Shown: positions 45,795 to 56,300 of the stretch, piece by piece
Numbering within the stretch: position 1 is the first letter of the stretch
Layout of the letters: the number at the start of each line of letters is the position of its first letter
Assembly: GCF_009601015.1 (NCBI RefSeq)
Contig: NZ_WITJ01000001.1
Location: forward strand, 182,043 to 246,042
Origin: Lactococcus hircilactis
GTDB lineage: Bacteria; Bacillota; Bacilli; Lactobacillales; Streptococcaceae
DNA length: 64,000 bases
Reading direction: 5' to 3'
Notes under the pieces: generated by a model
The model's database searches: none
What the model saw: only the letters and a program-made list of their open reading frames with translations
Told to the model about the DNA's origin: nothing
Position numbers and translations under genes: made by a program

Positions 45795-45823
45795 ATTATA
45801 GTTCTTTCCTTTGGATTTGTCAA
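45795..45823 (-). promoter_or_regulatory. Consensus promoter of the biosynthetic operon
   Basis: TTGACA (45818-45823), 17-base spacer, TATAAT (45795-45800) on the minus strand: a perfect consensus. No other strong promoter was noticed in the next 17 kb on this strand. Confidence 0.85.
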
Positions 45824-45937
45824 AAATAAAATGCTTACATTATATTTTTTTATTTTGCGTGTTTCTCCTTCTTTAACGCTCTAAAAAATGATAAATAGCT
45901 GACACCACTCCAATTTGTTATTCTTTAAACTTCAATA

Positions 45938-45968
45938 CAAAAAAAGCTTCTAATTGAATGAAGCTTTT
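45938..45968 (-). terminator. Terminator isolating the biosynthetic operon
   Basis: AAAGCTTC / GAAGCTTT stem (45943-45950, 45960-45967) followed on the minus strand by T7. It would stop transcripts arriving from the relaxase side, so that the cluster depends on its own promoter. Confidence 0.7.
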
Positions 45969-45969
45969 C

Positions 45970-46500
45970 CTCTGAGGATACTCGGTTACTCTCATCAAAT
46001 AGCCTTGCTCTTAACCTAAAATCAATATCACAATTAGCAATTTGAAGATCATTAACATGTTTTTTTTACGGTTCTCTTCGGCAAATTGATTTACCTCAGA
46101 TTCGGTCAAACCTTTGGGCAAATTGGATGAATTAGCTAAATATATATTAAATTCAGCCAAAAGCTTTGAAGTTCGAGATTGGATAAATAATGGTAACCTT
46201 CAGGAAGACCTCTAAGTTTTACAAGATTATATTCCAAATGATATCCATTAAATACTTCAGTTGTATTATAATTATCTTCAAGTTTGCTTTTCTCAACATA
46301 GAGGTTTTCTAACATCTTAAGTTTATTATGAGAATATCCTAGTTTTTACTAATCAGAAGTTGCCATGCTACTCACTTCCATAGATATTACAGCTCCATCA
46401 GCAATAAGGTCGGAAAATAATGATGATTGATAGGACTTCTGGCTTAGGAACGTAAATAAATCCTGTGTGAAGTAAGATCCCCCCTGCAGCACCTACTATC
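45970..46500 (-). pseudogene. Decayed gene remnants
   Basis: No intact gene. On the minus strand one frame (46136-46315) reads MLENLYVEKSKLEDNYNTTE and ends in NLELQSFW before a stop; the next frame continues as SKLLAEFNIYLANSSNLPKG and a hydrophobic end (IFKLLIVILILG), stopping at 46011. Together they look like one broken gene of unknown family. Upstream, another short frame also stops early. I see no other signal here. Confidence 0.45.
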
Positions 46501-46505
46501 TGCTC

Positions 46506-46640
46506 TCTGCCCTTTGTCAAGCCATGACTGTCTTAAAAGTTTATGGCCTCAGTTAATTGGCTCCATCTGCGGTGTCCATAAAGTAAAAAATAATCATTAG
46601 TTTTGAGATGAAATTATAACTATCATCCACTAGTTTCTTT
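46506..46640 (-). pseudogene. Relaxase gene fragment
   Basis: A decayed partial copy of the adjacent relaxase: the minus strand reads YFMDTADGAN, then jumps to LTEAINF and DSHGLTKGR, matching YFMDTAGADN, LTEAINF and ASHGVTEGG of the intact gene. About 35 codons between these blocks are deleted and stops are present. It shows a past duplication or recombination at the relaxase end, next to where the biosynthetic cargo was inserted. Confidence 0.75.
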
Positions 46641-46774
46641 GAACAAAACCATTATATCTAACGAATTTCAGAATTTGTTCAGAGCAAAAAAATTTTCCTG
46701 AACTATACTCGACAATTCAATTTAGACTTTCTTCAAAAACAGACTATAAATGCTCTAGGCATTGTTGAAGATTT

Positions 46775-48430
46775 CTAGTTTATTTGTCTAGGTAAAGTGG
46801 GTTCATGGATAATTTGCTGATACTTATTGATTTCACCAATAGTATCTTCATATTTCTGTTTTAGCAAATCATGACTAACCTTGACAGAGTTAATCTGATT
46901 CCTAATCTGCTCAAGCGCTTCTTCTAGGACTCCGTCATCATTTCTGACAATCAATTCTTTAGCCGAATTATTTAAGTCTCTAATTTTCTGGTCAAGTTCC
47001 TTTAATCGTTCCTTTGCCTCTTGTACCGCTTCAAGCAATTGCTGCTCTAATCGCACCAACTGATTGCCGCCTTCAGTCACACCATGACTGGCCAAAAAGT
47101 TAATGGCCTCAGTTAATTCGTTAATGGTCGAGATGACTTTTTCTTTGGCAATAGGGATTGTCCCATTATATAAACTGAGCTGTCGCATGAGGGTTGGTCC
47201 CATCATGTAACGATTGTTATCTGCTCCTGCTGTATCCATAAAATAAAAATAGTCGTTGGTTTTGAGGTAGAGATTAGTGTTTCCATCCTCTAGCAGGTCG
47301 GTCTTGTAAGCACCGATAAAAATCACGCCATGCTGTGCAATGCCGAAATCCACATTGATGTAAAGTCCTTTGGTCGTCACATGATCAATTTGCCATGGTT
47401 CAATCGTCACTTGATAATCGAAATCGTTTTTCACGGTTTCGATTTTTTCTTCGTACTGATTGACCACATCCTCCACCGAAAACGTCCCCGTATTCTTTTT
47501 CAGATGTGCTTCAACCTGATCCAGATTGTACCGCTCTGGGTCAGACTTGACCAAATTCCGCCCGCGGGTATTTCTCACTTGCACATCATCCAGTAAGCGA
47601 TAAGTTGCCCACTTCCCTGAAAAGTCCACGGCTAAGTTGAGAGCCTTGGCTTTTGTTTTGAAGTCGTCCAAGCTAAGGGAATGCTCCAACAGAAAATCCA
47701 AACGAGATTTAATCCGCGACTTGAAAATATTTTCCGTCTGCCATTTAGTGTACTTGGCATGAGAATTTTTAGGAGAGGTCTCAATGATTTTTGCGCCTGC
47801 CTTTGAGGCAATGCGATCTGAAATTTTTTGAAAGGCTTCATAAGTCATATCCTTGACCTTGCCATTTCTCAGGCGAGGCAGCTGCCACTCGAACTGTTTT
47901 CCTGTCAAGGCATTCGTGGAATTAAAGACAATATGATTATGCAGATGCGCTTTATCAACGTGCGTCGCAATGACAAACTCATACTCCCCACCTGTTAATT
48001 CCATAACCGTCTTTCGTCCCAACTCATGAACTTCTTCAGGGCTTAAGCCGTCTTCAGGTGAAAAGGATTGAATCAAGTGATAGGCCAGTACCGCCTGCTT
48101 GCCATTTCTTGCCCGCTCTAAACTTTTGAGAGAAAACTCCAGTCGCTTGGTTTTAGGATTAAAGACAAAATGCTCGCCATTTTCTTTGGCCGCAAGTTGT
48201 TTGGTGGCAATGAACTCTTCTGAGGCTTCATAGACATTATGGATCATGTAGCCTGATACCAACTGTTTGGCAAAAGTCTTTTCATCATTCATCATATAGG
48301 GAAAGATATTCTCCAAATGTCCCGTGACTTCGGATTTTTCGACCAAGGTCTTTGCGGCATTCTCAATATAATCTTTAGAATTGCGCAAGCGATCAATCGT
48401 ATGAATCGCAAAATGTTTGGTATAAACCAT
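46775..48430 (-). CDS. Relaxase (MobA/VirD2-like, Tn5252 type)
   Basis: 551 residues. The N-terminal nuclease domain has the three-histidine signature THVDKAHLHNHIVFN at about 157-171; the C-terminus is a long coiled coil (about 440-540). It nicks the transfer origin and leads the strand into the recipient. It starts 3 bases after the MobC-like gene. The family is typical of Tn5252-like conjugative elements of streptococci and lactococci. The catalytic tyrosine could not be assigned by eye. Confidence 0.88.
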   Translation of the reverse strand: MVYTKHFAIHTIDRLRNSKDYIENAAKTLVEKSEVTGHLENIFPYMMNDEKTFAKQLVSGYMIHNVYEASEEFIATKQLAAKENGEHFVFNPKTKRLEFSLKSLERARNGKQAVLAYHLIQSFSPEDGLSPEEVHELGRKTVMELTGGEYEFVIATHVDKAHLHNHIVFNSTNALTGKQFEWQLPRLRNGKVKDMTYEAFQKISDRIASKAGAKIIETSPKNSHAKYTKWQTENIFKSRIKSRLDFLLEHSLSLDDFKTKAKALNLAVDFSGKWATYRLLDDVQVRNTRGRNLVKSDPERYNLDQVEAHLKKNTGTFSVEDVVNQYEEKIETVKNDFDYQVTIEPWQIDHVTTKGLYINVDFGIAQHGVIFIGAYKTDLLEDGNTNLYLKTNDYFYFMDTAGADNNRYMMGPTLMRQLSLYNGTIPIAKEKVISTINELTEAINFLASHGVTEGGNQLVRLEQQLLEAVQEAKERLKELDQKIRDLNNSAKELIVRNDDGVLEEALEQIRNQINSVKVSHDLLKQKYEDTIGEINKYQQIIHEPTLPRQIN

Positions 48431-48433
48431 AGC

Positions 48434-48799
48434 CTATAGTCGCCTCTCTTCTTTTTTGACTTGCTTTAGTTGCTCACTCACAAGAGTGGTCAAATCTGCC
48501 ATTTGGGTTTGCAACTGTTGAATATCTGCTGGCGAAATTTCCTGAAATTCATGCGCCAGCTTGGCCAACTGATTGATGTTATTGCCAATCCGATTGACTT
48601 CATAGTTGAGTGCTTTGAGTTCCGAGAAATCTGTGAAATGGACTTCCCCTGTGATAAGCAAAATCCGCGCAAAGTTTTGAAAATTATTAAAAGGACTCGC
48701 TTCAACCTTGGCATTGATATAGTCATTTTCTTCATCATTAAATCGAATAAGCCGTTGATGAGGGCGATTTCGATTTTCCTGAGCCTTCTTTCCTTTCAT
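48434..48799 (-). CDS. MobC-like relaxosome accessory protein
   Basis: 121 residues: RLIRFNDEENDYINAKVEASPFNNFQNFARILLITGEV is a ribbon-helix-helix-like N-terminus, and the C-terminal part (GNNINQLAKLAHEF ...) is the MobC signature followed by a coiled coil. It helps the relaxase melt and recognise oriT. Located between the hairpin cluster and the relaxase, as expected. Confidence 0.85.
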   Translation of the reverse strand: MKGKKAQENRNRPHQRLIRFNDEENDYINAKVEASPFNNFQNFARILLITGEVHFTDFSELKALNYEVNRIGNNINQLAKLAHEFQEISPADIQQLQTQMADLTTLVSEQLKQVKKEERRL

Positions 48800-48837
48800 T
48801 TTTTACCCTAACCTTTCCGCTTCTGTTCTAAAATCAG

Positions 48838-49012
48838 GCAGGGGAAACCCAGCTTTTCCCCTGCACCCCATTTGGGAGAAACAAACTTTCTCCCATACTA
48901 AAGGAAAGTCTTTCCTTCTTGCAAGCATAGTGTTTGGATATCCAAACACAAAATTTATAAAAAGCGCCGAACCCCATTCGACGCTTTCTATAAATTTTGG
49001 GGGTGTCCCCCA
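48838..49012. repeat. Cluster of six hairpins, candidate oriT
   Basis: Six different stems in 175 bases: 48838-48864 (GCAGGGGAAA/TTTCCCCTGC), 48873-48895 (TGGGAGAAA/TTTCTCCCA), 48901-48917 (AAGGAAA/TTTCCTT), 48930-48949 (perfect 20-bp palindrome), 48951-48997 (three-part stem starting AAATTTATA), 48998-49012 (TGGGGG/CCCCCA). The location directly upstream of mobC and the relaxase gene is where transfer origins lie. A 93-codon reading frame across it is rejected as coding. Confidence 0.65.
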
Positions 49013-49049
49013 ATCCCCCAGAGTTCTTTTTTCTGAGGAAAATTCCTCT

Positions 49050-49319
49050 TTATTTTTTCCCATAAGCCACCAAAATATCTTCAATCAATGTATTCACTTC
49101 TGCCTCTGACAACTGCTGGATCGTTACTTTTGCCTCACGCAACTCTGCCACATTCGCTTCAATTTCTAAGTGCTCATAGACCGTAATTCTGGCATGAAGC
49201 TTACGAATGAGCTTTCTTTGGTTGAACGTTTTCGCATGAATATCAAGCCGCGGCGACTCACTGCTGGGGTCTTTAAGCAAAATTTCTAAAACCGAAAGTT
49301 GTAAATTCTCATTTGTCAT
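49050..49319 (-). CDS. Small element protein of unknown function
   Basis: 89 residues, mostly helical, with charged heptad-like stretches (HLEIEANVAELREAKVTIQQLSEAEV). Family not recognised. Its ATG overlaps the TGA of the preceding gene (ATGA), so it is translationally coupled to the ArdC-like protein. It lies on the oriT side and may take part in DNA processing; this is a guess from location. Confidence 0.65.
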   Translation of the reverse strand: MTNENLQLSVLEILLKDPSSESPRLDIHAKTFNQRKLIRKLHARITVYEHLEIEANVAELREAKVTIQQLSEAEVNTLIEDILVAYGKK

Positions 49320-50326
49320 TGTTCGCTTTCCTTTCTCATTGCGACTTGCGAGCGGGCTTTGCGTGTCGCATTGCCCGCTTTTATTCTCCGATTCATTGCT
49401 TGCACGGACGCATTTTCTGAGGGCTCGAAAGAAGTTGGCACATCAGAAGGTTCCAAACTAGGCGGCGCTTGCCCCCGTCGTCTCGCTTTTTGAACCGCCA
49501 TTAAGCGACGCTCAAAGGGATTTTTCCCCACGGTAGGATCAAACGTCGCTTCTAAAATGGGGTCTAGGCGCTGAATGATTTGCTGAAGGAGGGAGGTCAA
49601 ATGAGACAGAGGGAACTCAAAAAAAGAGGGTGTCTTGCCCGCTTTTTCCCACAGGGCTAACTCTGGGAAGCTCTCCTCTTCGCACGATAGCTTGAGATGA
49701 GCAAAGAGGGCGTAGCTGATTGCGCGCACCTCAAAGTCCCTGATTTCCTCGTTCATTGTGTCAACTTCTAAAGCCACCAAGTCTCGCAAAATTTTTTTAA
49801 TGGTGGCTTCTGCTCCCAAGCCTTGCGGAACCCACACCTGTTTTTCATCAGGAAGTGTTTCTGATTTCAAAAAGTCTATGGCCACCTTGCCCGCGGAAAA
49901 AACCCGAAGACCGACAAATAATTTAGCATATCGCAAAGGTGTCCCTAAACATTCAGGTTGATTAAACAGCGGGATACATTCTTTATTAGAAGCGTTCGTT
50001 TGGCTCACATCAAAAAGACAGGGAGACAAAACAAACTGCGTTTCGATCATTCTCTCCCCATCTTCCGTGGTTAATAACTGGTGGGCTGCATCACGCTTGA
50101 CGATTTTTCGTGGCACGAGCACCTCAAGGGCGCGACTTTTTTTCTTAGGCAGCACCCCTAATTTCTGCCACTCCTCAAGTGTTAAAACCTTTGTCGCAGT
50201 CGGGAATTGCTTCAAGAGCCGCTGAAGATTTACTTCTGAATACCTCATATTTTCTGCCGCAAAGCGTAAATAATGCTTGAAAGCAGACACTTCAAGTATC
50301 CCTAAAAGTTCTTTTTCGTTTTCCAT
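49316..50326 (-). CDS. ArdC-like N-terminal protein of conjugative element
   Basis: 336 residues. The N-terminal third (FAAENMRYSEVNLQRLLKQFPTATKVLTLEEWQKLGVLPKKKSRALEVLVP) resembles the single-stranded-DNA-binding N-terminal domain of ArdC antirestriction proteins. The middle is unassigned. The C-terminus is basic and low in complexity (arginine-, serine- and proline-rich, 265-336). It could protect or coat incoming strand DNA. ATG 50326 follows GGAGG. Only 22 bases separate it from the giant methylase-helicase gene on the same strand. Confidence 0.6.
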   Translation of the reverse strand: MENEKELLGILEVSAFKHYLRFAAENMRYSEVNLQRLLKQFPTATKVLTLEEWQKLGVLPKKKSRALEVLVPRKIVKRDAAHQLLTTEDGERMIETQFVLSPCLFDVSQTNASNKECIPLFNQPECLGTPLRYAKLFVGLRVFSAGKVAIDFLKSETLPDEKQVWVPQGLGAEATIKKILRDLVALEVDTMNEEIRDFEVRAISYALFAHLKLSCEEESFPELALWEKAGKTPSFFEFPLSHLTSLLQQIIQRLDPILEATFDPTVGKNPFERRLMAVQKARRRGQAPPSLEPSDVPTSFEPSENASVQAMNRRIKAGNATRKARSQVAMRKESEQ

Positions 50327-50347
50327 TGATTCCTCCATTTTCAATTT

Positions 50348-53300
50348 TTAGCCCAGCGACAGTTGTTTTTCAGAAGGAAGCTCTTGCGTCGGCTCTCGTG
50401 GTAAATCGGTTTGGTCTTGCAAGTGAGCATAGAGTTGCGTTTGAATCAAACTCAGTTTTTCTGGCTTCGAGCTTTGTAAGTGATTAGGAAAAGCAATCCC
50501 GCGTGCTGTCCATGCTTCACATAGTTGCGCGTAAGCTTCTTCCTCTTCGTGGAAATCAAGCGCTAAGTCATCTCGATCTGCTGGACTGAGAACTTCATCA
50601 AGACTTTTAAGACCGTCCTGATATTGGCGTACCAAGTTAAAAGTTAAAGCAGACATCTCTTCATCAGAGAGTGCAGTTAGGTCAAATTTTTCCAGAAAGC
50701 TAGATTCAAAGTAGTCCAACTCTTCCAAATGGATGCCTTGAATTTCTCCAGTCACCATTTTGTCTATTCCGTTCAGTGCCAGAAAATGCTCAGGCTCAAC
50801 CGTCTCGTTTTCTTTATGGTCAAGCTGGCCTTTCAGCTCTTTCAGGCGTTCCGTCTTCATTTTGAACTCTTCCTCGCGCGGGAACGGCAGTGAGCGTTCT
50901 GCTTCAAGACGCTCAATAGCGGCTTTAATCCGCTCAATTTCTTGGGTGGTTTTATCCAAATCCCAGAAGAGTTTGTCTAACTTGTTATTGATCTTCACGA
51001 GCGTTCCCAACATACTGGTCAGGCTCAACTGGACATGATAATCGGTCTGTCCTCGAAAAAGAAATTGCTCATTTTCACTTTCAAAGAGCTGACCCTCTGG
51101 GGTCAAACCGTGACTGATGTGATAAATCTCGAAGCCTCGAAAGACCGCAAGCTTGATTTGCTGCGGCGTTTCGGTTACGTGTTGCGTGATGAGTTGATGA
51201 AAAAGTTCGGCGGCGGCTTTTTTATCGTCGCTCCCAAAACGTTTTTCTTTCCCCTCATAAAATAACGTCATCTCAAAAGGAGTATCTTTTGACTGCGCTA
51301 AGGCTTCCACATCTTGCTTTACAAGCACCACACGTTCCTCAAGAACAGGAAGTTTGGCTTGCTCCCGTTCAACACGTTTGCTTTCAGACACTTTACTCTC
51401 ATAGTAGCGATTCCGAGCCTGCTCCAAATTTTCAACTTGCATTTCTAATTGCATATACTCCGCTTTGACAGGGTCGTCGGTCGCAATGGCTTTATAGACC
51501 GATGGGCCAAATTCATTATCCATTTCATCAATCTCACGAACATTAGATTTCCCACGCATCAACTGATCCACCACTCTTTTCTTATTCTCCTGAGTTTGCC
51601 ACATGAAAGAATCCATCGACCCTTTAGTAATATAGATGTGAATTTGAACTTCGTCATTTTCATTGCCTTGACGGATGATGCGCCCATTTCGCTGGGTACT
51701 ATCACTCGGCTTCCACGGCACATCTAAGTGGTGGACGGCAAGGAGTTTATCTTGAACATTAAGTCCTGTTCCCCCTTTACTCGTGCTGGCCATTAAGATT
51801 CGGATTTTTCCGGTGCGCATATCCCGCATCATCTGCTCTTTTGTAGCGTCTGTCGCTTCATGAATAAAGCGAATTTCTTCCTCTGGAACGCCACGTAAGA
51901 CAAGCAGGCGCTTGATTTCATCATAGGCTGAAAAGGAATTGACAGAGCGGTCAAGATTATAAGAGGCACTGTTTCTGTACTTTAAAGGCACCCCCGTATC
52001 CGAAAAAATCATCTGGGTCGAGCGCTCCTCTTTCGTGGCTGCCCAGATTTCAAAGACGCTATCTACAACCTGGGTGATTTTCTCAGAATCCTCCTCAGTG
52101 TAGAGGTGGCTATCCAGCATCCGCATATCCATCGTGAGCTTTTTATTTTCGCCCAAAATTTTGAGCATATTATCCTCATACGGCTTAACAAGACGGGCTT
52201 CAATCGCTTCTGCTCTTGCAACCAAGCCCTCAATGTACTTGACTTGTTCAGGAGTGGTGTGGGACTCATGAACCACGGTTTTGGCTTTTGGAACAGGTAA
52301 ATCAAGGTCTTCTGAGGTCTGAATGTCTGCCACTTCAAGAAACATATTCCGTAGCTCTGGCATATTCCCAAACTTGGTAAAGCGTCGTTTAGTTTTATAA
52401 TTGCCTGCGACATTCAACTCAAAGACATCTTCAATAATCCCAAAAGTTGAAACCCAACTGTCAAAACTCCACACGTCGTATTGTTGGAGCACGTCAGGCG
52501 CAAGGTATTTCATCATGGTATAAAGTTCTACCACAGAGTTAGAAATCGGTGTTCCGGTTGAAAAGAGTACGCGTTTATTGTCATACTTAGCATGGAGATA
52601 TTGGGTCTTCTGATCCATGTCCATGGCTTTCTGGCTCCGTGCATCTGAAATCCCTTTGACTTGTCCCAGTTGCGTTTCTGGGGCTAAATTTTTATACCCC
52701 TGCGCCTCGTCCACGTTGAGCATATCAATTCCCAGTTCTTCAAAATCAATAAAGGTATCAATATCTCGCTTTTGCAGCTTTTCAAGACGTTCTTGACAAC
52801 TTTTCCGATACTGTTCAACCTTTTTGACGGTATGGCGCTGGCCGCTCAGTTTAGCCAGGTGCATTTGACGCTCTGCCTTGTCAATCTCGTCCTCAATATA
52901 GCGCTCTTGATAGGCTTTAGACATTCCAATCTTGCCAAACTGAGAATCGGCCACCACGATAAAATCATAGTTGCCTGTCGCAATACGACTGATGAACCGC
53001 TTGCGATTATCCTTGGAAAAGTCTTCCGAGTGCGCAATCAAGACCTTACTTTCAGGGAAATACCGATAAATCTCTCGACCGAATTGGTCAATCAAGGGTT
53101 TTGGAATGACAAAGAGCGGTTTTTGAATCACCCCCAACTCTTTGAGCTTAAGATTTGCCGCAAGCATGGTCAGGGTTTTCCCTGACCCGACTTCATGAAA
53201 CAGGCCAGCCCGTTGCTCTTGAATAATACGCATCATGGCATTTTTCTGGTGAGGTCGCAAGGTAAACTGCTTGGCAAGCCCTTGAATAGTTAAATGACTG

Positions 53301-56300
53301 CCGTCATACTTTTTAGGGACGACCCGATTCATCTTTTCGTTATAAATCGAGACAATTTCTTCTTGCATGTCCGGATTTTTAAGCACCCATTCCTTGAAAG
53401 CTGCCTCAAACTGCTCGCCTTTAGCCTGTAATTCCGCCGTCGCGACTTCGTCCACAATATACTTGGGCTTAGCTTGTGGCGGGGTATTGGGGTCAAGCTT
53501 TTTAATTTCTAGCGGGCGTTGATTAAGTAAACTTTGCGCCAGCTGTTCCCCATCATATCTTCCCACGCCGTATTGGTGCTCATTAGCGTCTGTCCCTTGA
53601 TTGGCAACATGAACCGCGTAGCTATCTGTGAGCTTGTCGTATTCAATCGTCACCCCATCGGGCTTTTGACCTAATGCGGCCTCCAAAAAAGCCGCATACA
53701 AAGCCACCGGGATAAAGCGTGTCCCAAATTTATAATTGAGTTCACTAATGGTAATATCTTTAGGAATGACAGCTTCAAGTGCGACAATGTTCGCACTCCA
53801 GTCGTGATCTTCAACGCCAAACCCTTGTTTCGTTTTTGCCTCGGCGAGCTTGGTTTTAACATCTCCGGAGAGATAATCTTCTCGTGTGGCATAACGCCCC
53901 TCGCCAACATAAAAAAGCTTGTCACCAAGCTCTTTGATGATGTCTGCTTTACTTTGCGAATAGACAGCCGCCATGTAGTCAAAATCAAGTCTTCCTTTGT
54001 GATTGAGCGAGGCAAGGAGAGCATCTTCGGCCGTTTTGACTTCGATTTTCTTTGGTTGAGATTGAATGGTGGGTTCAAAAAAGACCGTTCCTTTGACTTT
54101 CATTAAGCACTTGGTTTTTTCGTCCTCAACATCCACCTCAATCGAAGCCAGCAGTTGATAATAGTCATCTTGCCGCATGAGTAGAGAATTGGCTCGGCTA
54201 CTGACATGACCATACTTTTTGACAAAGCTGTCATATTGCGTATTCAAGGATTGACGCAGCTCCTCATAAGCAGCTACGTCATAATCTTCTTCATGTTGAA
54301 TCGCAAGCAAGGCTTGGAGCGTTTTTCTGAGTTCAATCATGGCACTCATCGCTTGCACTTCCTTAGCGGAATAATTGACATGATAAGTATAGGTTGTACT
54401 TTCTTTGACTTTTTGAGTCAAGAACCATTTTTCATTGGTTTGTCCCAACTCATACTGAGTCTCCCCTTGATTAACCGTCCCCTCCTGCACTAAGGTTGCT
54501 CGTTCTGCATCGCTTAATCCTAAAGCCTCAAAAGCCCCGTCATCCGAGTAAATCCCTCCCTCAATCATATCAACTTTGAGCTGTTTGAATCGGAAATTAG
54601 GTGTTTCATCGTAGATTTGTGCTTTATTCTTGGCATAACGGGTCAACTGATTTTTGCGGGTTTCATGAATGTTAAGGGTAACACTTGACGACTTTTGAAA
54701 AAGGGTAATGGCTTCGCCGTTATGATAATAGGGCTTGCGATGATAAACCATTAAGGTGTACGGTTCAATCTCAGAAACAACTTCCTCTGGCAGGTCAAGG
54801 TCGGACGCTTCTTCGATTTCATAAAGAGGGGCAGGGGTGTCAGATTTGACATATCGCGCTTCTTCTTCAAAGGCAAAAGCAGCTTTGAGTTTTTCAGGAA
54901 AGGCTTCATCTGGATAGTTCGCTTTGACCGCTAGTCTGCCCCCATTAAACGTTTTAATGGTGAGGTCTCCTAAAACCTGTTCAGGGTGTGCTTCAAAATA
55001 GCGATTATAGAAAATCTGGTTGCCTTTATCATCCGTCTTAGAAGTCGTCTCAAGCCATTCAGGAATTACTTCGGAATTAACCAGACTGCTGTCCTTTTGG
55101 AAAATCAAAATGTCTGATGGTGTCTCCGTCCCTGCAATTTGAGCAAAAGCACGGTCAGGCAAGCGAATGGCTTTAAGCAACCGTGCCTTTTGAGATAACT
55201 CGGTGCGAAAACGAGAATCGCGCTTATCCATTGTTCCTGTGGAGGTAATGACGGCCACAAGGCCGCCCTCATGGACTAAATCAAGCGCGTGCTTGATAAA
55301 ATAATCATGAATCACATACGGACGGTCATAGCTTGGGTGCGTTAAATGAATCCGATCCGAAAAAGGCACATTGGTAAGTACTAAATCCATCGCATTCTCC
55401 GCAAAGTGTGTATCTTCAAAGCCCTTAGCTTGGACATTAACGGTCTGTTGGAGCTGTTTAGCAATGCTTGCGGTTAGCGGGTCAATTTCCACCCCAAAGA
55501 GGTCAGAAGCTGATTTCATAGACTCAGGCATCCCGTGAAAGAAATTCCCTGTCCCCATAGAAGGCTCCAAAATCCGACCATGTTCAAATCCCAAGTCAGA
55601 AAGCCCTTGGTAAATCGCCTGAATAATTTCTGGAGACGTATAAAAAGCCGTCAAGCTAGACGCACGAGCGGCCTTATATTCATCTTCTGAGAGGAGTTGC
55701 TTGAGTGCTTCACGGTAATCTTCATAGCGCGGATTCTCCTCATCAAAAAGCGTATTGACAATCTCGCCATTTCCCCAGCCTACATACTTGGCTAAAATCG
55801 CTTGTTCTTCTACCGTCGCCATGCGGTGTTCCGACTCAAGCGCTTTGACCAATCGAATCGCCGCAAGATTGGCTTCAATCTTTTCACGCACAGACTTTGA
55901 ATAAAATAGCCCCGTCTCAGGAAACTGATAATCTAAGAGTGGCGAGGCTTTTGTCGGCTGAATTTCGGTACTCTCTTCCAGAGCTGGTGTTTCTGCCAAA
56001 GCTTCTTCATGTTGATTGGCTTGCTCGAAGGCCTCTTGCCAGCCACCAAAGGTTAAAGCAGGCGCACCAAACTCATGATAAGCGGCCTCAACCATTTCTG
56101 GAATAGCTTGTTTATAATCTTCGTTAAGCCATTCAAAGACATCATCCTTTCGTTGAACTTGGTTATCTTGTTGTGCAAGTTCATTTGCGACGTATTCATA
56201 ATAATTGACCCGCTCTTTATGAGTCAGATAAAGGGCTCCGCCCACTTGTCGCTCTCGTAAATCCTTCAGGTCAGCTAATTCTCCGAGATAAGCAGTTTTT

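Noticed and set aside
48838..49012. CRISPR array
   Set aside because: The stems differ from each other, there are no equal-length spacers, and no cas genes are nearby.
48803..49084. 93-codon open frame over the hairpin cluster
   Set aside because: It consists almost wholly of inverted repeats, has no ribosome site, and lies where oriT is expected; an unstructured reading is incidental.
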